Shown here in pieces: positions 1-9,004 of a DNA stretch of 64,000 nucleotides. Below the pieces are notes generated by a model. It searched no databases, had not been told where the DNA came from, and was given only the letters and a program-made list of their open reading frames with translations. The stretch is from Acidobacteriota bacterium. GTDB lineage: Bacteria; Acidobacteriota; Terriglobia; Terriglobales; Acidobacteriaceae. The translations under genes were made by a program, and so were the position numbers. Within the stretch, counting starts at the first letter, position 1; each line of letters starts with the position of its first letter. The stretch spans positions 124,001 through 188,000 of the forward strand of contig JACPYL010000001.1 of assembly GCA_016196065.1 (NCBI GenBank), read 5' to 3'.

Positions 1-1
1 T

Positions 2-1318
2 CCAGCGGAGGCGGTTCGCAGTTTCGTCGCCGCTGACCACGGCCTCGGAATCGCCAGCGTCATGACCGTTCAACTGCAGGGCCTGGTATCGGCCGATGAG
101 AGTGGTCCGGTCGACATCAGCAACCCGCCCGACTTGTCGCGTTTCAAACAGGTGGTCGACAAGAAGAGCACCGTCACACCCGCTCCTTTCACAATCAGCC
201 CCGACAACACGGACGCTAACGTCTACATGGACGAATTTGTCTGGGCAATGGACCAGAAGTTGCCGGGAATCTTTGCCGCCAATGCTTCCCTACCGACATT
301 TGTGAGTCTCGACAACGAGCCCGAACTTTGGAACTCCACCCACCTGGAAGTGCAGGGGCATAACCCAGTCACGTCGGACAACTACATCGCAAAGACGATC
401 ACGCTCACGAAAGCCTTGAAAGACCAATTCCCGAACCTGATGATTTTCGGGCCCGTGCACTACGGATTCCTCGGCATCTACAACTGGCAGGGCGAACTCG
501 CGGCCACGCCGAATGGGGCCAACTGGTTCCCCGATAAATATCTGGCGGCCCTCAAGACCGCGTCCAATACCTATGGCAAGCGACTGGTGGATGTCTACGA
601 CTTCCACTGGTATTCGGAAGCAACCGACGGCACCACGCGCGTGACCAACATGACCGGATCGAATCTGACTGCGGCCCAGGTGCAGGCCATTGTGCAGAGC
701 CCACGCAGCCTGTGGGATCCGTCATTTACGGAAACATCCTGGATTACCCATGATGTGCTGGGCGGACCCATCAATCTGCTGCCCAGACTGCAGACAAAAA
801 TCGCGGCTGGATATCCGGGCACAAAAATCTCAATCACCGAATATGAAAACGGCGGCGACAACCACATTGCCGGAACCATCGCTCAGGCAGATAACCTCGG
901 CATCTTCGGCAGCCAGGGGATCTATGCGGCAACCCTATGGCCGCTCGGCAACGTCCCCTACATTTTCGCGGGATTCCGTGCCTATCGCGGCTTTGACGGA
1001 GCCAACTCCCACTTCGGCGATACCTCGTTGCAAGCGACATCAAGCAACGTGCAAAACGTGATGGTCTATGCCAGTTCCGATACGACCCATCCCGGACGCA
1101 TCGTATTCGTCGCCATCAACCGGGCTACAACCCAGCAGGTCACTGCAATCAACGGTGCGACCCTGTCAGGGACCGCTTCCGTGTATCAGATGACAGCGAC
1201 TTCGGCGCAGGGGCAGAATCCGATTCATCCGGTGCTGGTGCAGACGACGCCGGTGAGTGGGACGTCGATGACGATTACGCTGCCGGCCTTGAGTGTGTCA
1301 ACAATTGAGGTGAAGTAG
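2..1318 (+). CDS. Glycoside hydrolase family 44 (endoglucanase/mannanase-type), 5' end outside window
   Basis: Open from the first bases of the window; 438 residues are visible and the true start lies upstream. The visible part matches the GH44 catalytic (beta/alpha)8 domain. The stretch LDNEPELW carries the Glu expected as acid/base, and ITEYENGGDNHIAGTIAQAD holds the Glu expected as nucleophile, in the order and spacing known for the family. The C-terminal ~100 residues form a beta-rich region (VFVAINRAT, TITLPALSVSTIEVK) typical of the small all-beta domain that follows GH44 barrels. GH44 enzymes cleave internal beta-1,4 links in cellulose, xyloglucan or mannan, normally outside the cell; the signal peptide would be in the missing part. 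No other polysaccharide-degradation gene adjoins it here. Family call is firm; substrate is not resolved. Confidence 0.88.
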   Translation, partial: PAEAVRSFVAADHGLGIASVMTVQLQGLVSADESGPVDISNPPDLSRFKQVVDKKSTVTPAPFTISPDNTDANVYMDEFVWAMDQKLPGIFAANASLPTFVSLDNEPELWNSTHLEVQGHNPVTSDNYIAKTITLTKALKDQFPNLMIFGPVHYGFLGIYNWQGELAATPNGANWFPDKYLAALKTASNTYGKRLVDVYDFHWYSEATDGTTRVTNMTGSNLTAAQVQAIVQSPRSLWDPSFTETSWITHDVLGGPINLLPRLQTKIAAGYPGTKISITEYENGGDNHIAGTIAQADNLGIFGSQGIYAATLWPLGNVPYIFAGFRAYRGFDGANSHFGDTSLQATSSNVQNVMVYASSDTTHPGRIVFVAINRATTQQVTAINGATLSGTASVYQMTATSAQGQNPIHPVLVQTTPVSGTSMTITLPALSVSTIEVK

Positions 1319-1381
1319 CACCGCAGCGATACTCGCTTTTGGGCGGTGCGGCGTTCCAATGCTGCGCCACCCAAGAGCAAC
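1319..1381. repeat. Degenerate copy of the CCGCAGCG...GCTGCGCCACCC intergenic repeat
   Basis: Directly after the GH44 stop lies CCGCAGCGAT (1321-1330) and then GCTGCGCCACCCAAGAGCAA (1361-1380). The right part matches the conserved tail of the better copies at 2991-3026 and 10195-10230; the left palindrome arm is diverged and contains extra sequence. Confidence 0.6.
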
Positions 1382-1589
1382 TTCAACATCCGTCACCGGA
1401 TTCTTCTTCTCCACCCGACCAACAGATGTTTGCACATCACAGCCTCCTCCTTACTCCGAGCGTATGATTTTCAGGTCGAACCGCAGCGCACATGAGGCCG
1501 GTTGTGCACGCATCTTTGGTGATGATGATGCGCACCCGACCGAGGTACGCGCGGCGACAATTTGTAATCATAAATACAAGGTGGATAAC

Positions 1590-2789
1590 GTGAAGACGAA
1601 GAAAGGCGTTATTGGAATCCTAACTGGTGGCGGCGACGTACCTGGCTTGAACCCCGCCATCCGGGCTGTAACAATCCGCGCACTGCGCGAGGGCTGCGAA
1701 GTGATTGGCATTCGCCGGGGATGGGGCGGGCTGGTCGACATCGTCCGCGAAAAAGACTACGACAATAGCGAGAACTACCAGACGCTTTCGGAGGACTTGG
1801 TCAACCGCACAGGACGCACAGGAGGCACGTTCCTGCATACGTCCCGTACCAACCCCAGCCGGGTCAGCAAGGCCAGCGTGCCGGCGCATCTGCAGTCGAC
1901 TTACAACGCCGAGAAGAACGACCTGACCGCAGAAGTTCTGAAGAATCTGGACTGGCTCGGCATCGATTACCTCATCCCGATCGGCGGAGATGACACGCTG
2001 AGCTACGGCGTGCGCCTGTATCAGGAGGGCGTGAAGGTCGTCGCCATCCCCAAGACAATGGACAACGATGTCCCCGGCACCGACTACTGCATCGGCTTCA
2101 GCACCTGCGTGACCCGCACCATCTCCATGACCAACAGCCTTCGCACGAGCGCGGGCTCCCATGAGCGATTCATGGTGCTCGAGGTCTTCGGCCGTTATGC
2201 CGGATTCACAGCCATGCTCCCCACTATGGCCGGAGCCGCGAATCGGTGCGTGATCCCGGAGCACAAGTTCGACATCGAGCGACTCGCCGAATTACTCGCT
2301 TATGACCGTCAGAAAAATCCCAGCCATTATTCCGTCGTTCTGGTTTCCGAGGGAGCGATGTTTCAAGGCGGAGAGATGATCTTCGAAGCCGAGACCACGG
2401 ACGCCTTTGGCCACAAGAAACTGGGCGGTATCGGAGACCTGGTATCCGAGAAACTGAAAGAGATTTCGCCGAAGTACAACAAGGGAAAAACCATCGACAT
2501 CATCAATCAGAAACTTGGCTACCTGGTACGGTGCGGCGATCCGGATGCGATCGATTCCATTGTCCCCATGGCCTATGGCAACCTGGCCCTCGACCTGCTT
2601 CTCGGCAAGATTCACGGACGGCTGGTCGTTCTCAGAAACGGCCGATACGATAACATGCCGATCGACACGGTCACGTCCATGAAGAAAGTCGTGAACGTTA
2701 AGGAGCAGTACAACATTGACCGCCTGCGCCCGCACTACAAGAGCTTCGAGATGAAGCCGTTGTTCATTATGACTAGCGAGATGGGATAA
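1590..2789 (+). CDS. 6-phosphofructokinase, pyrophosphate-dependent type by signature residues
   Basis: Phosphorylates fructose 6-phosphate to the 1,6-bisphosphate in glycolysis. 399 residues from a GTG at 1590 preceded by AAGGTGG (1578-1584); the frame is open further upstream to 1359, but that extension has no family similarity and the core begins immediately after GTG with GVIGILTGGGDVPGLN. Two positions separate ATP- from PPi-dependent enzymes. E. coli PfkA has Gly in GGDGS and Gly in PGTIDND; this protein has GGDDT (residues 132-136) and PKTMDND (from 154), that is Asp and Lys, the PPi-type combination. The PFK family is certain; phosphoryl donor is inferred from these residues. It is monocistronic and convergent with the UbiD-family gene, with repeats in between. 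Confidence 0.9.
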   Translation: MKTKKGVIGILTGGGDVPGLNPAIRAVTIRALREGCEVIGIRRGWGGLVDIVREKDYDNSENYQTLSEDLVNRTGRTGGTFLHTSRTNPSRVSKASVPAHLQSTYNAEKNDLTAEVLKNLDWLGIDYLIPIGGDDTLSYGVRLYQEGVKVVAIPKTMDNDVPGTDYCIGFSTCVTRTISMTNSLRTSAGSHERFMVLEVFGRYAGFTAMLPTMAGAANRCVIPEHKFDIERLAELLAYDRQKNPSHYSVVLVSEGAMFQGGEMIFEAETTDAFGHKKLGGIGDLVSEKLKEISPKYNKGKTIDIINQKLGYLVRCGDPDAIDSIVPMAYGNLALDLLLGKIHGRLVVLRNGRYDNMPIDTVTSMKKVVNVKEQYNIDRLRPHYKSFEMKPLFIMTSEMG

Positions 2790-2848
2790 CGGCATCACCG
2801 GGCGAGTGGCTCTAGCGATTGATGATGGGACGGAGGAATCCGTTTTTT

Positions 2849-2874
2849 GGGTGGCGCAGCGGTTTACCGCTGCG
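2849..2874 (-). repeat. Palindromic intergenic repeat, inverted copy
   Basis: The plus strand reads GGGTGGCGCAGCGG then TTTACCGCTGCG; on the minus strand this is CGCAGCGG-TAAA-CCGCTGCG followed by CCACCC and an A-tract. It is an inverted partner of the copy at 2991-3026, placing two oppositely oriented palindromes between convergent genes, as in REP/BIME elements. Confidence 0.7.
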
Positions 2875-2958
2875 ATCAGATGCTATTTCATGATGGGGTT
2901 TAGCCCCTGCGGTTTGGCTCGTGACTCTCAGCGGTGATTGCGACTGCGGACAGTCCCC

Positions 2959-3026
2959 CAGCGGCTGAAGCCGTCGAGTTCAGTCTTGGACCGCAGCGCT
3001 GAAGCGCTGCGCCACCCAAAAGCAAG
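2959..3026 (+). repeat. Composite palindromic repeat (CAGCGGCTGAAGCCG plus CGCAGCGC...GCGCTGCGCCACCC)
   Basis: CAGCGGCTGAAGCCG at 2959-2973 is followed 17 nt later by the palindrome CCGCAGCGCTGAAGCGCTGC (from 2991) and the tail GCCACCCAAAAGCAAG. The same two-part arrangement with small changes recurs at 10160-10230. It lies in the convergent gap between the phosphofructokinase and UbiD-family genes and does not encode protein. Confidence 0.75.
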
Positions 3027-3066
3027 TGGAACATCTCCGGGAGTTTGACCCTTTGCTATTGGAGGC

Positions 3067-4650
3067 TTATTCCAATCCCAACTCTTTCGCCAGCGACTTC
3101 CACTTCCCGTCCACCGCCGCGCGCGTGTCCGCATCCATCAAAATCTCATCCGGCCACGGACGCGCAAATCCTTCTGTCGACCACTTTCGCGTTGCGTCGA
3201 TGCCCATCTTTGATCCGTAGTTGGCGAGGCGGGACGCGTGGTCGAGAGAATCGACTGGTCCCATCGTGAACTGGATGTCGCGCTCCGGATCAATGTTGTT
3301 CAACGCTTTCAGCGTGACGTCGGCAACGTCCTGGACGTTAACGTCTTCGTCCACCACGATGATGCACTTCGTGAACATGGCCTGCCCGAGCGACCAGATG
3401 GCATTCATAACTTTGCGGGCCTGTCCGGGATAGGACTTGCGGATGGAGACGATCATCAGATTATGGAAGACGCCTTCGATGGGCAGATTGACGTCGACGA
3501 TCTCGGGGATAGTCAACTTCATCAGCGGGAGGAAGATGCGTTCGACGGCTTTGCCCATCCATGCATCTTCCTGCGGAGGCTTGCCCACTACCGTGGTCGC
3601 ATAGATCGGATCTTTCCGGTGGGTGATGCAGGTAACGTGAAATACCGGGTACAGATCTTCGAGTGAATAGAATCCCGTGTGGTCGCCGAACGGACCTTCC
3701 ATCTTCAGTTCGTCGAGTTTCACGTAGCCTTCGAGAACGATCTCAGCATCGGCGGGAACTTCCAGGTCGATCGTTTCGCACTTCACGAGTTCGACCGGTT
3801 TCTGGCGGAGGAATCCGGCAATGATGAATTCTTCGACATCCGGTGGTGCGGGAACGATGGCGGAGAAGGTCAGAGCTGGGTCGGTACCAATCACAACCGC
3901 GACATCCATCCTGCCTTCGGGACGATCTCCAGCGGCGAGCATGGTCGCGCCGGCCGAGCGAGCCATCAAGTCGACGGCGGCGCGAGCCTGTGCTCCAGCA
4001 CTTCCGTCATGTTCGATGGACTGCCGCATGCGGTCGCGATAATGTTCCGCAGCTACTTTCTGGCGTTGCCAGTGCATGCCGGTCGATTGCTCGTCGTGAA
4101 CCTGCATGCGATACATGCCGACGTTGCGCTTCCCGGTTTTCGGATCGCGGGTGATCACGCACGGCAAAGTGATAAATCGCCCGGCATCTTTCGGCCAACA
4201 TTGCAGAATGGGAAAATCAAGCAATGAAAACCCGTCCCGCTTGATCACTTCCTTACAAGGGCCGGTGGGAACTGTCTTCGGAAAGAATTTGCCCATTTCG
4301 GCCAGCATCGGCAGCATCTTTACTTTGTCGAGAAAGCCTTGCGGAGACTTCACGTCCATGAAGGCGCGAATGCGATCGGCAACTTCATCCAGCGAATCGA
4401 CCTCGAGCGCCATCCGCATGCGCCGCGCGGATCCAAACTGGTTGATGAGCAGCTTTCCGCCAGGATAGCCCTTGATGTTTTCGAACAGCAGCGCCTTTCC
4501 GCCAACAATGCCCTGCTTGTCGCGGCTCTTGGAGACGCGGTCGGCGATTTCGGCAATTTCCAATATCGGGTCTACTTCCGTGCGGATGCGTTTCAGTTCC
4601 CCAGCGCGGTCGAGCGCCTTGATCCAATCTCGCAGATCGTCGTAGGCCAA
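3067..4650 (-). CDS. UbiD-family prenylated-FMN decarboxylase
   Basis: 527 residues, full length for the UbiD family (E. coli UbiD is just under 500). N-terminus YDDLRDWIKALDRAGELKRI, the central block GRFITLPCVITRDPKTGKRNVGMYRMQVHD and the conserved EGPFGDHTGFYS segment containing the catalytic-site Glu are all present. Family members use prenylated FMN, made by UbiX, to add or remove carboxylate on aromatic or alpha,beta-unsaturated acids; quinone biosynthesis (4-hydroxybenzoate or futalosine-route substrates) is the commonest role in bacteria. No ubiX or quinone gene is nearby, so the substrate cannot be assigned. A segment near residues 200-235 (AEHYRDRMRQSIEHDG) looks longer than in E. 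coli UbiD. Divergent from iorA across a ~190 bp gap. Confidence 0.88.
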   Translation of the reverse strand: MAYDDLRDWIKALDRAGELKRIRTEVDPILEIAEIADRVSKSRDKQGIVGGKALLFENIKGYPGGKLLINQFGSARRMRMALEVDSLDEVADRIRAFMDVKSPQGFLDKVKMLPMLAEMGKFFPKTVPTGPCKEVIKRDGFSLLDFPILQCWPKDAGRFITLPCVITRDPKTGKRNVGMYRMQVHDEQSTGMHWQRQKVAAEHYRDRMRQSIEHDGSAGAQARAAVDLMARSAGATMLAAGDRPEGRMDVAVVIGTDPALTFSAIVPAPPDVEEFIIAGFLRQKPVELVKCETIDLEVPADAEIVLEGYVKLDELKMEGPFGDHTGFYSLEDLYPVFHVTCITHRKDPIYATTVVGKPPQEDAWMGKAVERIFLPLMKLTIPEIVDVNLPIEGVFHNLMIVSIRKSYPGQARKVMNAIWSLGQAMFTKCIIVVDEDVNVQDVADVTLKALNNIDPERDIQFTMGPVDSLDHASRLANYGSKMGIDATRKWSTEGFARPWPDEILMDADTRAAVDGKWKSLAKELGLE

Positions 4651-4699
4651 AATTCCTCCCGGGATGACAGACGATTATATGACGGGCCGCCAAAACACA

Positions 4700-4752
4700 T
4701 TCACCACAGGGCCACAGAGAAAATCCAGTTTGGTTTGTGTCTCTGCGGTGAA
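4700..4752. repeat. Imperfect inverted repeat in the ubiD-like/iorA divergent gap
   Basis: TTCACCACAGGGCCACAGAGA (4700-4720) faces TCTCTGCGGTGAA (4740-4752); the outer arms pair with one mismatch. It sits between two divergent start regions. It may be a mobile palindromic repeat or an operator; nothing here decides. Confidence 0.5.
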
Positions 4753-4838
4753 CACGACTGGACCCTCTTCCACATTTCCCGCTCTGCGACTAGGATATGG
4801 ATGCGAATTCTGTACTCATCTGTCTTGCTGGAGGAAAA

Positions 4839-5288
4839 ATGATCCGCCTGAAGGTGAATGGGCAAGAAAAGACGTTTGACGGCGATCCGGACATGCCGCT
4901 GCTGTGGTATCTGCGCGACGTTGCCGGACTCACAGGCACGAAATTTGGGTGCGGGATGTCCCTGTGCGGAGCGTGCACGGTGCATCAGAATGGCGAGGCC
5001 ATTCGGTCCTGCACGACGGCGATGAAGGAAGTGAGCGGCGCGGAGATCACTACCATCGAAGGCATCGCGCCCATGCATCCCGTGCAGAAGGCGTGGATGG
5101 AGATTCGCGTCCCCCAGTGCGGCTACTGCCAGACGGGACAGATCATGCAAGCGATCGCATTACTGAAGGACAACAAGAATCCGACTGACCAGGATATCGA
5201 CACGGTGATGTCCGGCAACCTGTGCCGCTGTGGAACGTATTCGCGCATCCGGGCGGCCATTCATCAGGCTGCGAAGGAGACGGTATGA
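4839..5288 (+). CDS. iorA: Isoquinoline 1-oxidoreductase-type small subunit, two [2Fe-2S] clusters
   Basis: 149-residue electron-transfer subunit of a molybdenum hydroxylase of the xanthine oxidase family. The plant-type [2Fe-2S] ligands are Cys38, Cys43, Cys46 and Cys58; the second cluster, in the four-helix domain, uses Cys94, Cys97, Cys129 and Cys131 (CGYCQTGQ and CRCGTY). The ATG at 4839 is chosen over the upstream in-frame ATG at 4797 because GGAGG (4830-4834) stands 4 nt before it and the family begins here. It overlaps iorB by ATGA. The physiological substrate is unknown; relatives oxidise N-heterocycles or aldehydes. Confidence 0.9.
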   Translation: MIRLKVNGQEKTFDGDPDMPLLWYLRDVAGLTGTKFGCGMSLCGACTVHQNGEAIRSCTTAMKEVSGAEITTIEGIAPMHPVQKAWMEIRVPQCGYCQTGQIMQAIALLKDNKNPTDQDIDTVMSGNLCRCGTYSRIRAAIHQAAKETV

Positions 5289-7522
5289 AGCGTATCGAGA
5301 ATGTTTCCCGTCGCGGATTTATCCAGGGAGCGCTGGTCGGCGGAGCATTTGTGCTCAGCGCGCGCTATATTCCTCAACCGCTTTGGGCCGCTGAGGGCGA
5401 AGCTGCTCCGGCGTTCGACCCGAGTCTGTGGGTGACAATTTCTCCGGACGGCGCGGTGACGATCGTCGCGGGCCGATCCGAGATGGGATGCGGCAGCCGC
5501 ACTGCACTGCCTTTGGTCGTTGCTGATGAGCTCGATGCGGATTGGTCCAAGGTGAAGATTGACCAGGCGGTCGGCGACCCAAAATACGGTGATCAGGACA
5601 CGGATGGATCTCATTCCGTCCGCAGCTTTTTTGATCAGATGCGACAGGTCGGAGCCGCGGGAAGAGCGATGCTGATCAGCGCCGCCGCCGCGCAATGGAA
5701 TGTTTCGGCCAAAGACTGCACCACAGAACCTCACTTCGTCGTGCATCGTGCTAGCGGTCGCAAACTCGGATACGGTGAACTGGCTGGCGCCGCCGCCAAG
5801 TTGCCAGTTCCAAAAGTCGACGACTTGCAGCTCAAGCCGCGCTCGGAATGGCGATACATCGGCAAGGAAACGAATGCGCTGTTCGACCTTTCCGATATCG
5901 TCACCGGGAAAGCGACCTTCGGCATGGACGCAACCATGCCGGGCATGGTCTTCGCGTCGATCGAGCATCCGCCAGTACTCGGCCAGAAGATCAAATCCTA
6001 TGACGACAAGGCGGCTCTGAAAGTCCCGGGAGTCAAGCAAACACTGACTCTCGAAACCGTCCAGCCACCGCACAAGTTTCTGCCTCTGGGTGGCGTCGCC
6101 GTAATCGCCGACAGCACGTGGGCGGCGTTCCAGGGACGCAAGAGCCTGAAAATCGAATGGGGCAGCAGCCCGCATTCGTCCTACAACTCAGCGGCCTATC
6201 GCAAGTCGCTCGAAGCAACATCCAAGAAGCCTTGCAAAGTTGCTCGCAACATCGGCGACGTGGACGCGGTGTTCGCAAAGGGTGGAAAGATCATCGAAGC
6301 CGAATACTACGCACCCCATCTGGCGCATGCTTCGATGGAACCGCCCGTCGCAGTGGCTGAGTATCGTGATGGCAAGGTTTTGGCGTGGGCGCCGACGCAG
6401 AATCCTCAGGCGGTGCAGGACACAGTGGCCTCGGCGCTCGGCATCAAGAAGGAAGATGTAACCTGCCATGTCACGCTGCTGGGCGGCGGTTTTGGACGCA
6501 AGTCAAAACCAGACCAGGTCGCGGAAGCGGCCGTTCTCTCGAAGCAACTTGGCAAGCCCGTCAAAGTTGTCTGGACTCGCGAAGACGATATTCGCTTTGG
6601 CTTTTTTCACTCGGTTGCAGCCATGTACATGAAAGCGGCGATCGGGTCGGACGGCAAGCCGACAGCGTGGCTCCAGCGCAGTGTGTTTCCTCCGATCAAT
6701 TCGACTTTCGAAGCGGGCGCCACCTATGGCGACGACGAAATGGGTCTGGGGTGGAACAACGTGCCCTTCGACATCCCCAATCATCGCGCAGAAAACGGGC
6801 CAGCCGACTATCACGTTCGCATCGGATGGCTGCGCAGTGTCGCGAATATTTATCACGCATTCGCAGTCCATTGCTTTGCCGACGAACTGGCAAAATCCGC
6901 AGGTAAAGATTCGGTGCAATATCTGCTGGACCTGATTGGGCCGGCGCGAATCATTGACCTGGGCGCCAAGGGCGACGACGCGGAAGAAGCTAAGGCTTAT
7001 CCGCTCGATACTGGACGCATGCGCCGCGTGCTCGAGATTGCCGCTGAAAAATCAGGTTGGGGCAAGCGCCCCATGGGCAAAGGGCGCGGCATGGGCGTCG
7101 CCGTCCACCGCAGCTTTTTGACTTACGTTGCCACGGTGGTTGAAGTCGAGGTGGATGCCAAGGGTCAAGTACATATTCCCGGAGTCTGGACTGCGGTAGA
7201 TGCGGGAACCATCGTCAGCCCCGACAATATCCGCAATCAATTCGAAGGCGCAGCGGTATTTGGAACGAGTCTCGCGCTCTATAGTGAAATAACAGCCACC
7301 AATGGAGTGATCAATCAGGGCAATTTCAACGACTATCAGCTGGCACGCATGAACCACTCTCCTCGCAAGATCGACGTCACGATTGTCGCGAGTGATGCGC
7401 CGCCGGCAGGCGTTGGGGAACCTGGGGTTCCGCCAGTTGCGCCAGCATTGTGTAACGCGATCTTTGCGGCGACGGGAAAACGCGTGCGCGAATTGCCGGT
7501 GTCGAAGACGAAACTGGTGTAG
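5285..7522 (+). CDS. iorB: Molybdopterin-binding large subunit of an isoquinoline/aldehyde-type oxidoreductase
   Basis: 745 residues beginning at ATG 5285, which overlaps the iorA stop. The N-terminus [20 protein letters not shown] is a twin-arginine signal, so the folded cofactor-loaded dimer is expected to be exported or membrane-tethered. GGGFGRKS near residue 400 is the molybdopterin-contact loop, and [13 protein letters not shown] near the C-terminus contains the Glu that acts as base at the molybdenum site in this family. Its length agrees with single-chain IorB proteins that contain two tandem molybdopterin-binding halves. It is followed after ~40 nt by modA, so the enzyme and uptake of its metal are probably co-expressed. 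The electron acceptor is not visible. Confidence 0.9.
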   Translation: MKRIENVSRRGFIQGALVGGAFVLSARYIPQPLWAAEGEAAPAFDPSLWVTISPDGAVTIVAGRSEMGCGSRTALPLVVADELDADWSKVKIDQAVGDPKYGDQDTDGSHSVRSFFDQMRQVGAAGRAMLISAAAAQWNVSAKDCTTEPHFVVHRASGRKLGYGELAGAAAKLPVPKVDDLQLKPRSEWRYIGKETNALFDLSDIVTGKATFGMDATMPGMVFASIEHPPVLGQKIKSYDDKAALKVPGVKQTLTLETVQPPHKFLPLGGVAVIADSTWAAFQGRKSLKIEWGSSPHSSYNSAAYRKSLEATSKKPCKVARNIGDVDAVFAKGGKIIEAEYYAPHLAHASMEPPVAVAEYRDGKVLAWAPTQNPQAVQDTVASALGIKKEDVTCHVTLLGGGFGRKSKPDQVAEAAVLSKQLGKPVKVVWTREDDIRFGFFHSVAAMYMKAAIGSDGKPTAWLQRSVFPPINSTFEAGATYGDDEMGLGWNNVPFDIPNHRAENGPADYHVRIGWLRSVANIYHAFAVHCFADELAKSAGKDSVQYLLDLIGPARIIDLGAKGDDAEEAKAYPLDTGRMRRVLEIAAEKSGWGKRPMGKGRGMGVAVHRSFLTYVATVVEVEVDAKGQVHIPGVWTAVDAGTIVSPDNIRNQFEGAAVFGTSLALYSEITATNGVINQGNFNDYQLARMNHSPRKIDVTIVASDAPPAGVGEPGVPPVAPALCNAIFAATGKRVRELPVSKTKLV

Positions 7523-7563
7523 AGCAACCGGCTTTGATCAAGAACGATCGAAAGGAAGCACGC

Positions 7564-8328
7564 GTGTTCCAGCGAATTCCATTGATTGCCCTCTTGCTGT
7601 CGTTGTGCGCGTCTGCGCAAGAGATCACTGTCGCCGCCGCTGCCGACCTCTCCACGGCGCTCCCCGAAATCGCGGCTGCCTACGCCAAACAATCGGGGCA
7701 AGTGGTCAAATTGTCGTTCGGTTCTTCCGGCAACCTTACGACACAGATTCAGAACGGCGCGCCTTTTGACGTTTTCTTTTCGGCCGACGAGAGTTATCCG
7801 ACGCAACTCATCGAAGGAGGCCTCGCCGAAAAGGACTCGCTCTATCGTTACGCAGTTGGACGACTGGTTCTGTGGGTACCGAACGATGTTCCCGTCGACG
7901 TGCAAAAGCTGGAAATTAAGTCGCTGCTCGATCCTGCTGTAAAGAAGATCGCCATCGCGAACCCTGCCCACGCTCCCTACGGACGCGCCGCAGAGTCCGC
8001 ATTGAAGAACCTTGGTGTCTACGATCAGATTTCGTCCAAGCTCGTGTTGGGCGAGAGCATTTCGCAAACCGCGCAGTTTGTGGAATCGGGCAACGCACAG
8101 GCCGGCATGCTGGCGTTGTCGCACGCTCTATCCCCGAATCTGAAAGACAACGGCCACTACTGGACCGTGCCACTCAATGCCTATCCCACGCTGAACCAGG
8201 CTGCAGTCGTGCTTTCCAAGTCGAAACAGCAGGCCGCGGCTCGCAAGTTCCTGGATTTTGTGCGCGGACCTGATGGCTCTTCCCTCCTGAAGAAATACGG
8301 CTTCAGCCTGCCCGAGGAGAAGCACTAA
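7564..8328 (+). CDS. modA: Molybdate ABC transporter substrate-binding protein
   Basis: 254-residue periplasmic binding protein. GTG at 7564 is taken as start because AAAGGA lies ~8 nt upstream and the product then opens with a signal peptide ([18 protein letters not shown]); an in-frame TTG at 7534 is less likely. The mature part begins [26 protein letters not shown], with [25 protein letters not shown], both typical ModA oxyanion-binding segments. It probably binds molybdate (or tungstate) and delivers it to ModB. First gene of modABC and immediately downstream of a molybdenum enzyme, which supports the substrate assignment. Confidence 0.92.
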   Translation: MFQRIPLIALLLSLCASAQEITVAAAADLSTALPEIAAAYAKQSGQVVKLSFGSSGNLTTQIQNGAPFDVFFSADESYPTQLIEGGLAEKDSLYRYAVGRLVLWVPNDVPVDVQKLEIKSLLDPAVKKIAIANPAHAPYGRAAESALKNLGVYDQISSKLVLGESISQTAQFVESGNAQAGMLALSHALSPNLKDNGHYWTVPLNAYPTLNQAAVVLSKSKQQAAARKFLDFVRGPDGSSLLKKYGFSLPEEKH

Positions 8329-8329
8329 C

Positions 8330-9004
8330 GTGAATTGGGAGGCGTTCTGGCTTACGGTTCGCCTCGCCGCCATTGTCTCCGCATTGTTGCTGGCGATTGG
8401 CGTTCCGATCGCCTACTGGCTGACGTATTCACGCTGGCGCGGAAAGTTCCTGATCGAAGCTCTGATTGCCCTGCCGATTGTCTTACCTCCCACGGTATTG
8501 GGCCTTTACGTACTCATGGCTCTAGGGTCGCGCAGTCCGATAGGGCGGTATTGGGAGTCGTGGACTGGGCATCCGCTCGCGTTTACGTTTGAAGGATTGA
8601 TCATCGGCAGCGTGCTCTATAGCCTGCCGTTTGCCGTGCAGCCATTCGCGGCATCTTTTTCGGGAGTTGATCTGAAATTGCTGCAGGCCTCGGCATCGCT
8701 GGGGCAATCGCCGATCCGCACGTTTCGACGTGTCGTGCTTCCCCTTTCCAAGGCCGGACTGGTCACAGGCTTCGTGCTCAGCTTCGCGCACACGCTCGGC
8801 GAATTCGGTGTGGTATTGATGATCGGCGGCAATATTCCTGGAGTGACTCGAACAATCTCGATCGATATCTACGATCAAGTGCAAGCAGGCAATTATTCTG
8901 CCGCGTATCAAACGGCATTGCTGCTGCTGATCATTTCTTTTGTTGTGCTGTCCGTCGTGTATGGCGTCAACCGCCGCGTTTGGACTATAGGTCCGTCGAA
9001 ATGA
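8330..9004 (+). CDS. modB: Molybdate ABC transporter permease
   Basis: 224-residue inner-membrane permease starting at GTG 8330, one base after the modA stop. It has about five hydrophobic segments and the cytoplasmic coupling loop SASLGQSPIRTFRRVVLPLSKAGL, the EAA-type motif that docks on the ATPase. HTLGEFGVVLMIGGNIPGVTRT is characteristic of ModB. Its last four bases overlap the modC start (ATGA), indicating translational coupling. Confidence 0.93.
   Translation: MNWEAFWLTVRLAAIVSALLLAIGVPIAYWLTYSRWRGKFLIEALIALPIVLPPTVLGLYVLMALGSRSPIGRYWESWTGHPLAFTFEGLIIGSVLYSLPFAVQPFAASFSGVDLKLLQASASLGQSPIRTFRRVVLPLSKAGLVTGFVLSFAHTLGEFGVVLMIGGNIPGVTRTISIDIYDQVQAGNYSAAYQTALLLLIISFVVLSVVYGVNRRVWTIGPSK

Noticed and set aside
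2849-2874. T-run next to the palindrome considered as a rho-independent terminator
   Set aside because: The T-run precedes the stem on the plus strand and is an A-run after it on the minus strand, the wrong order for either gene.
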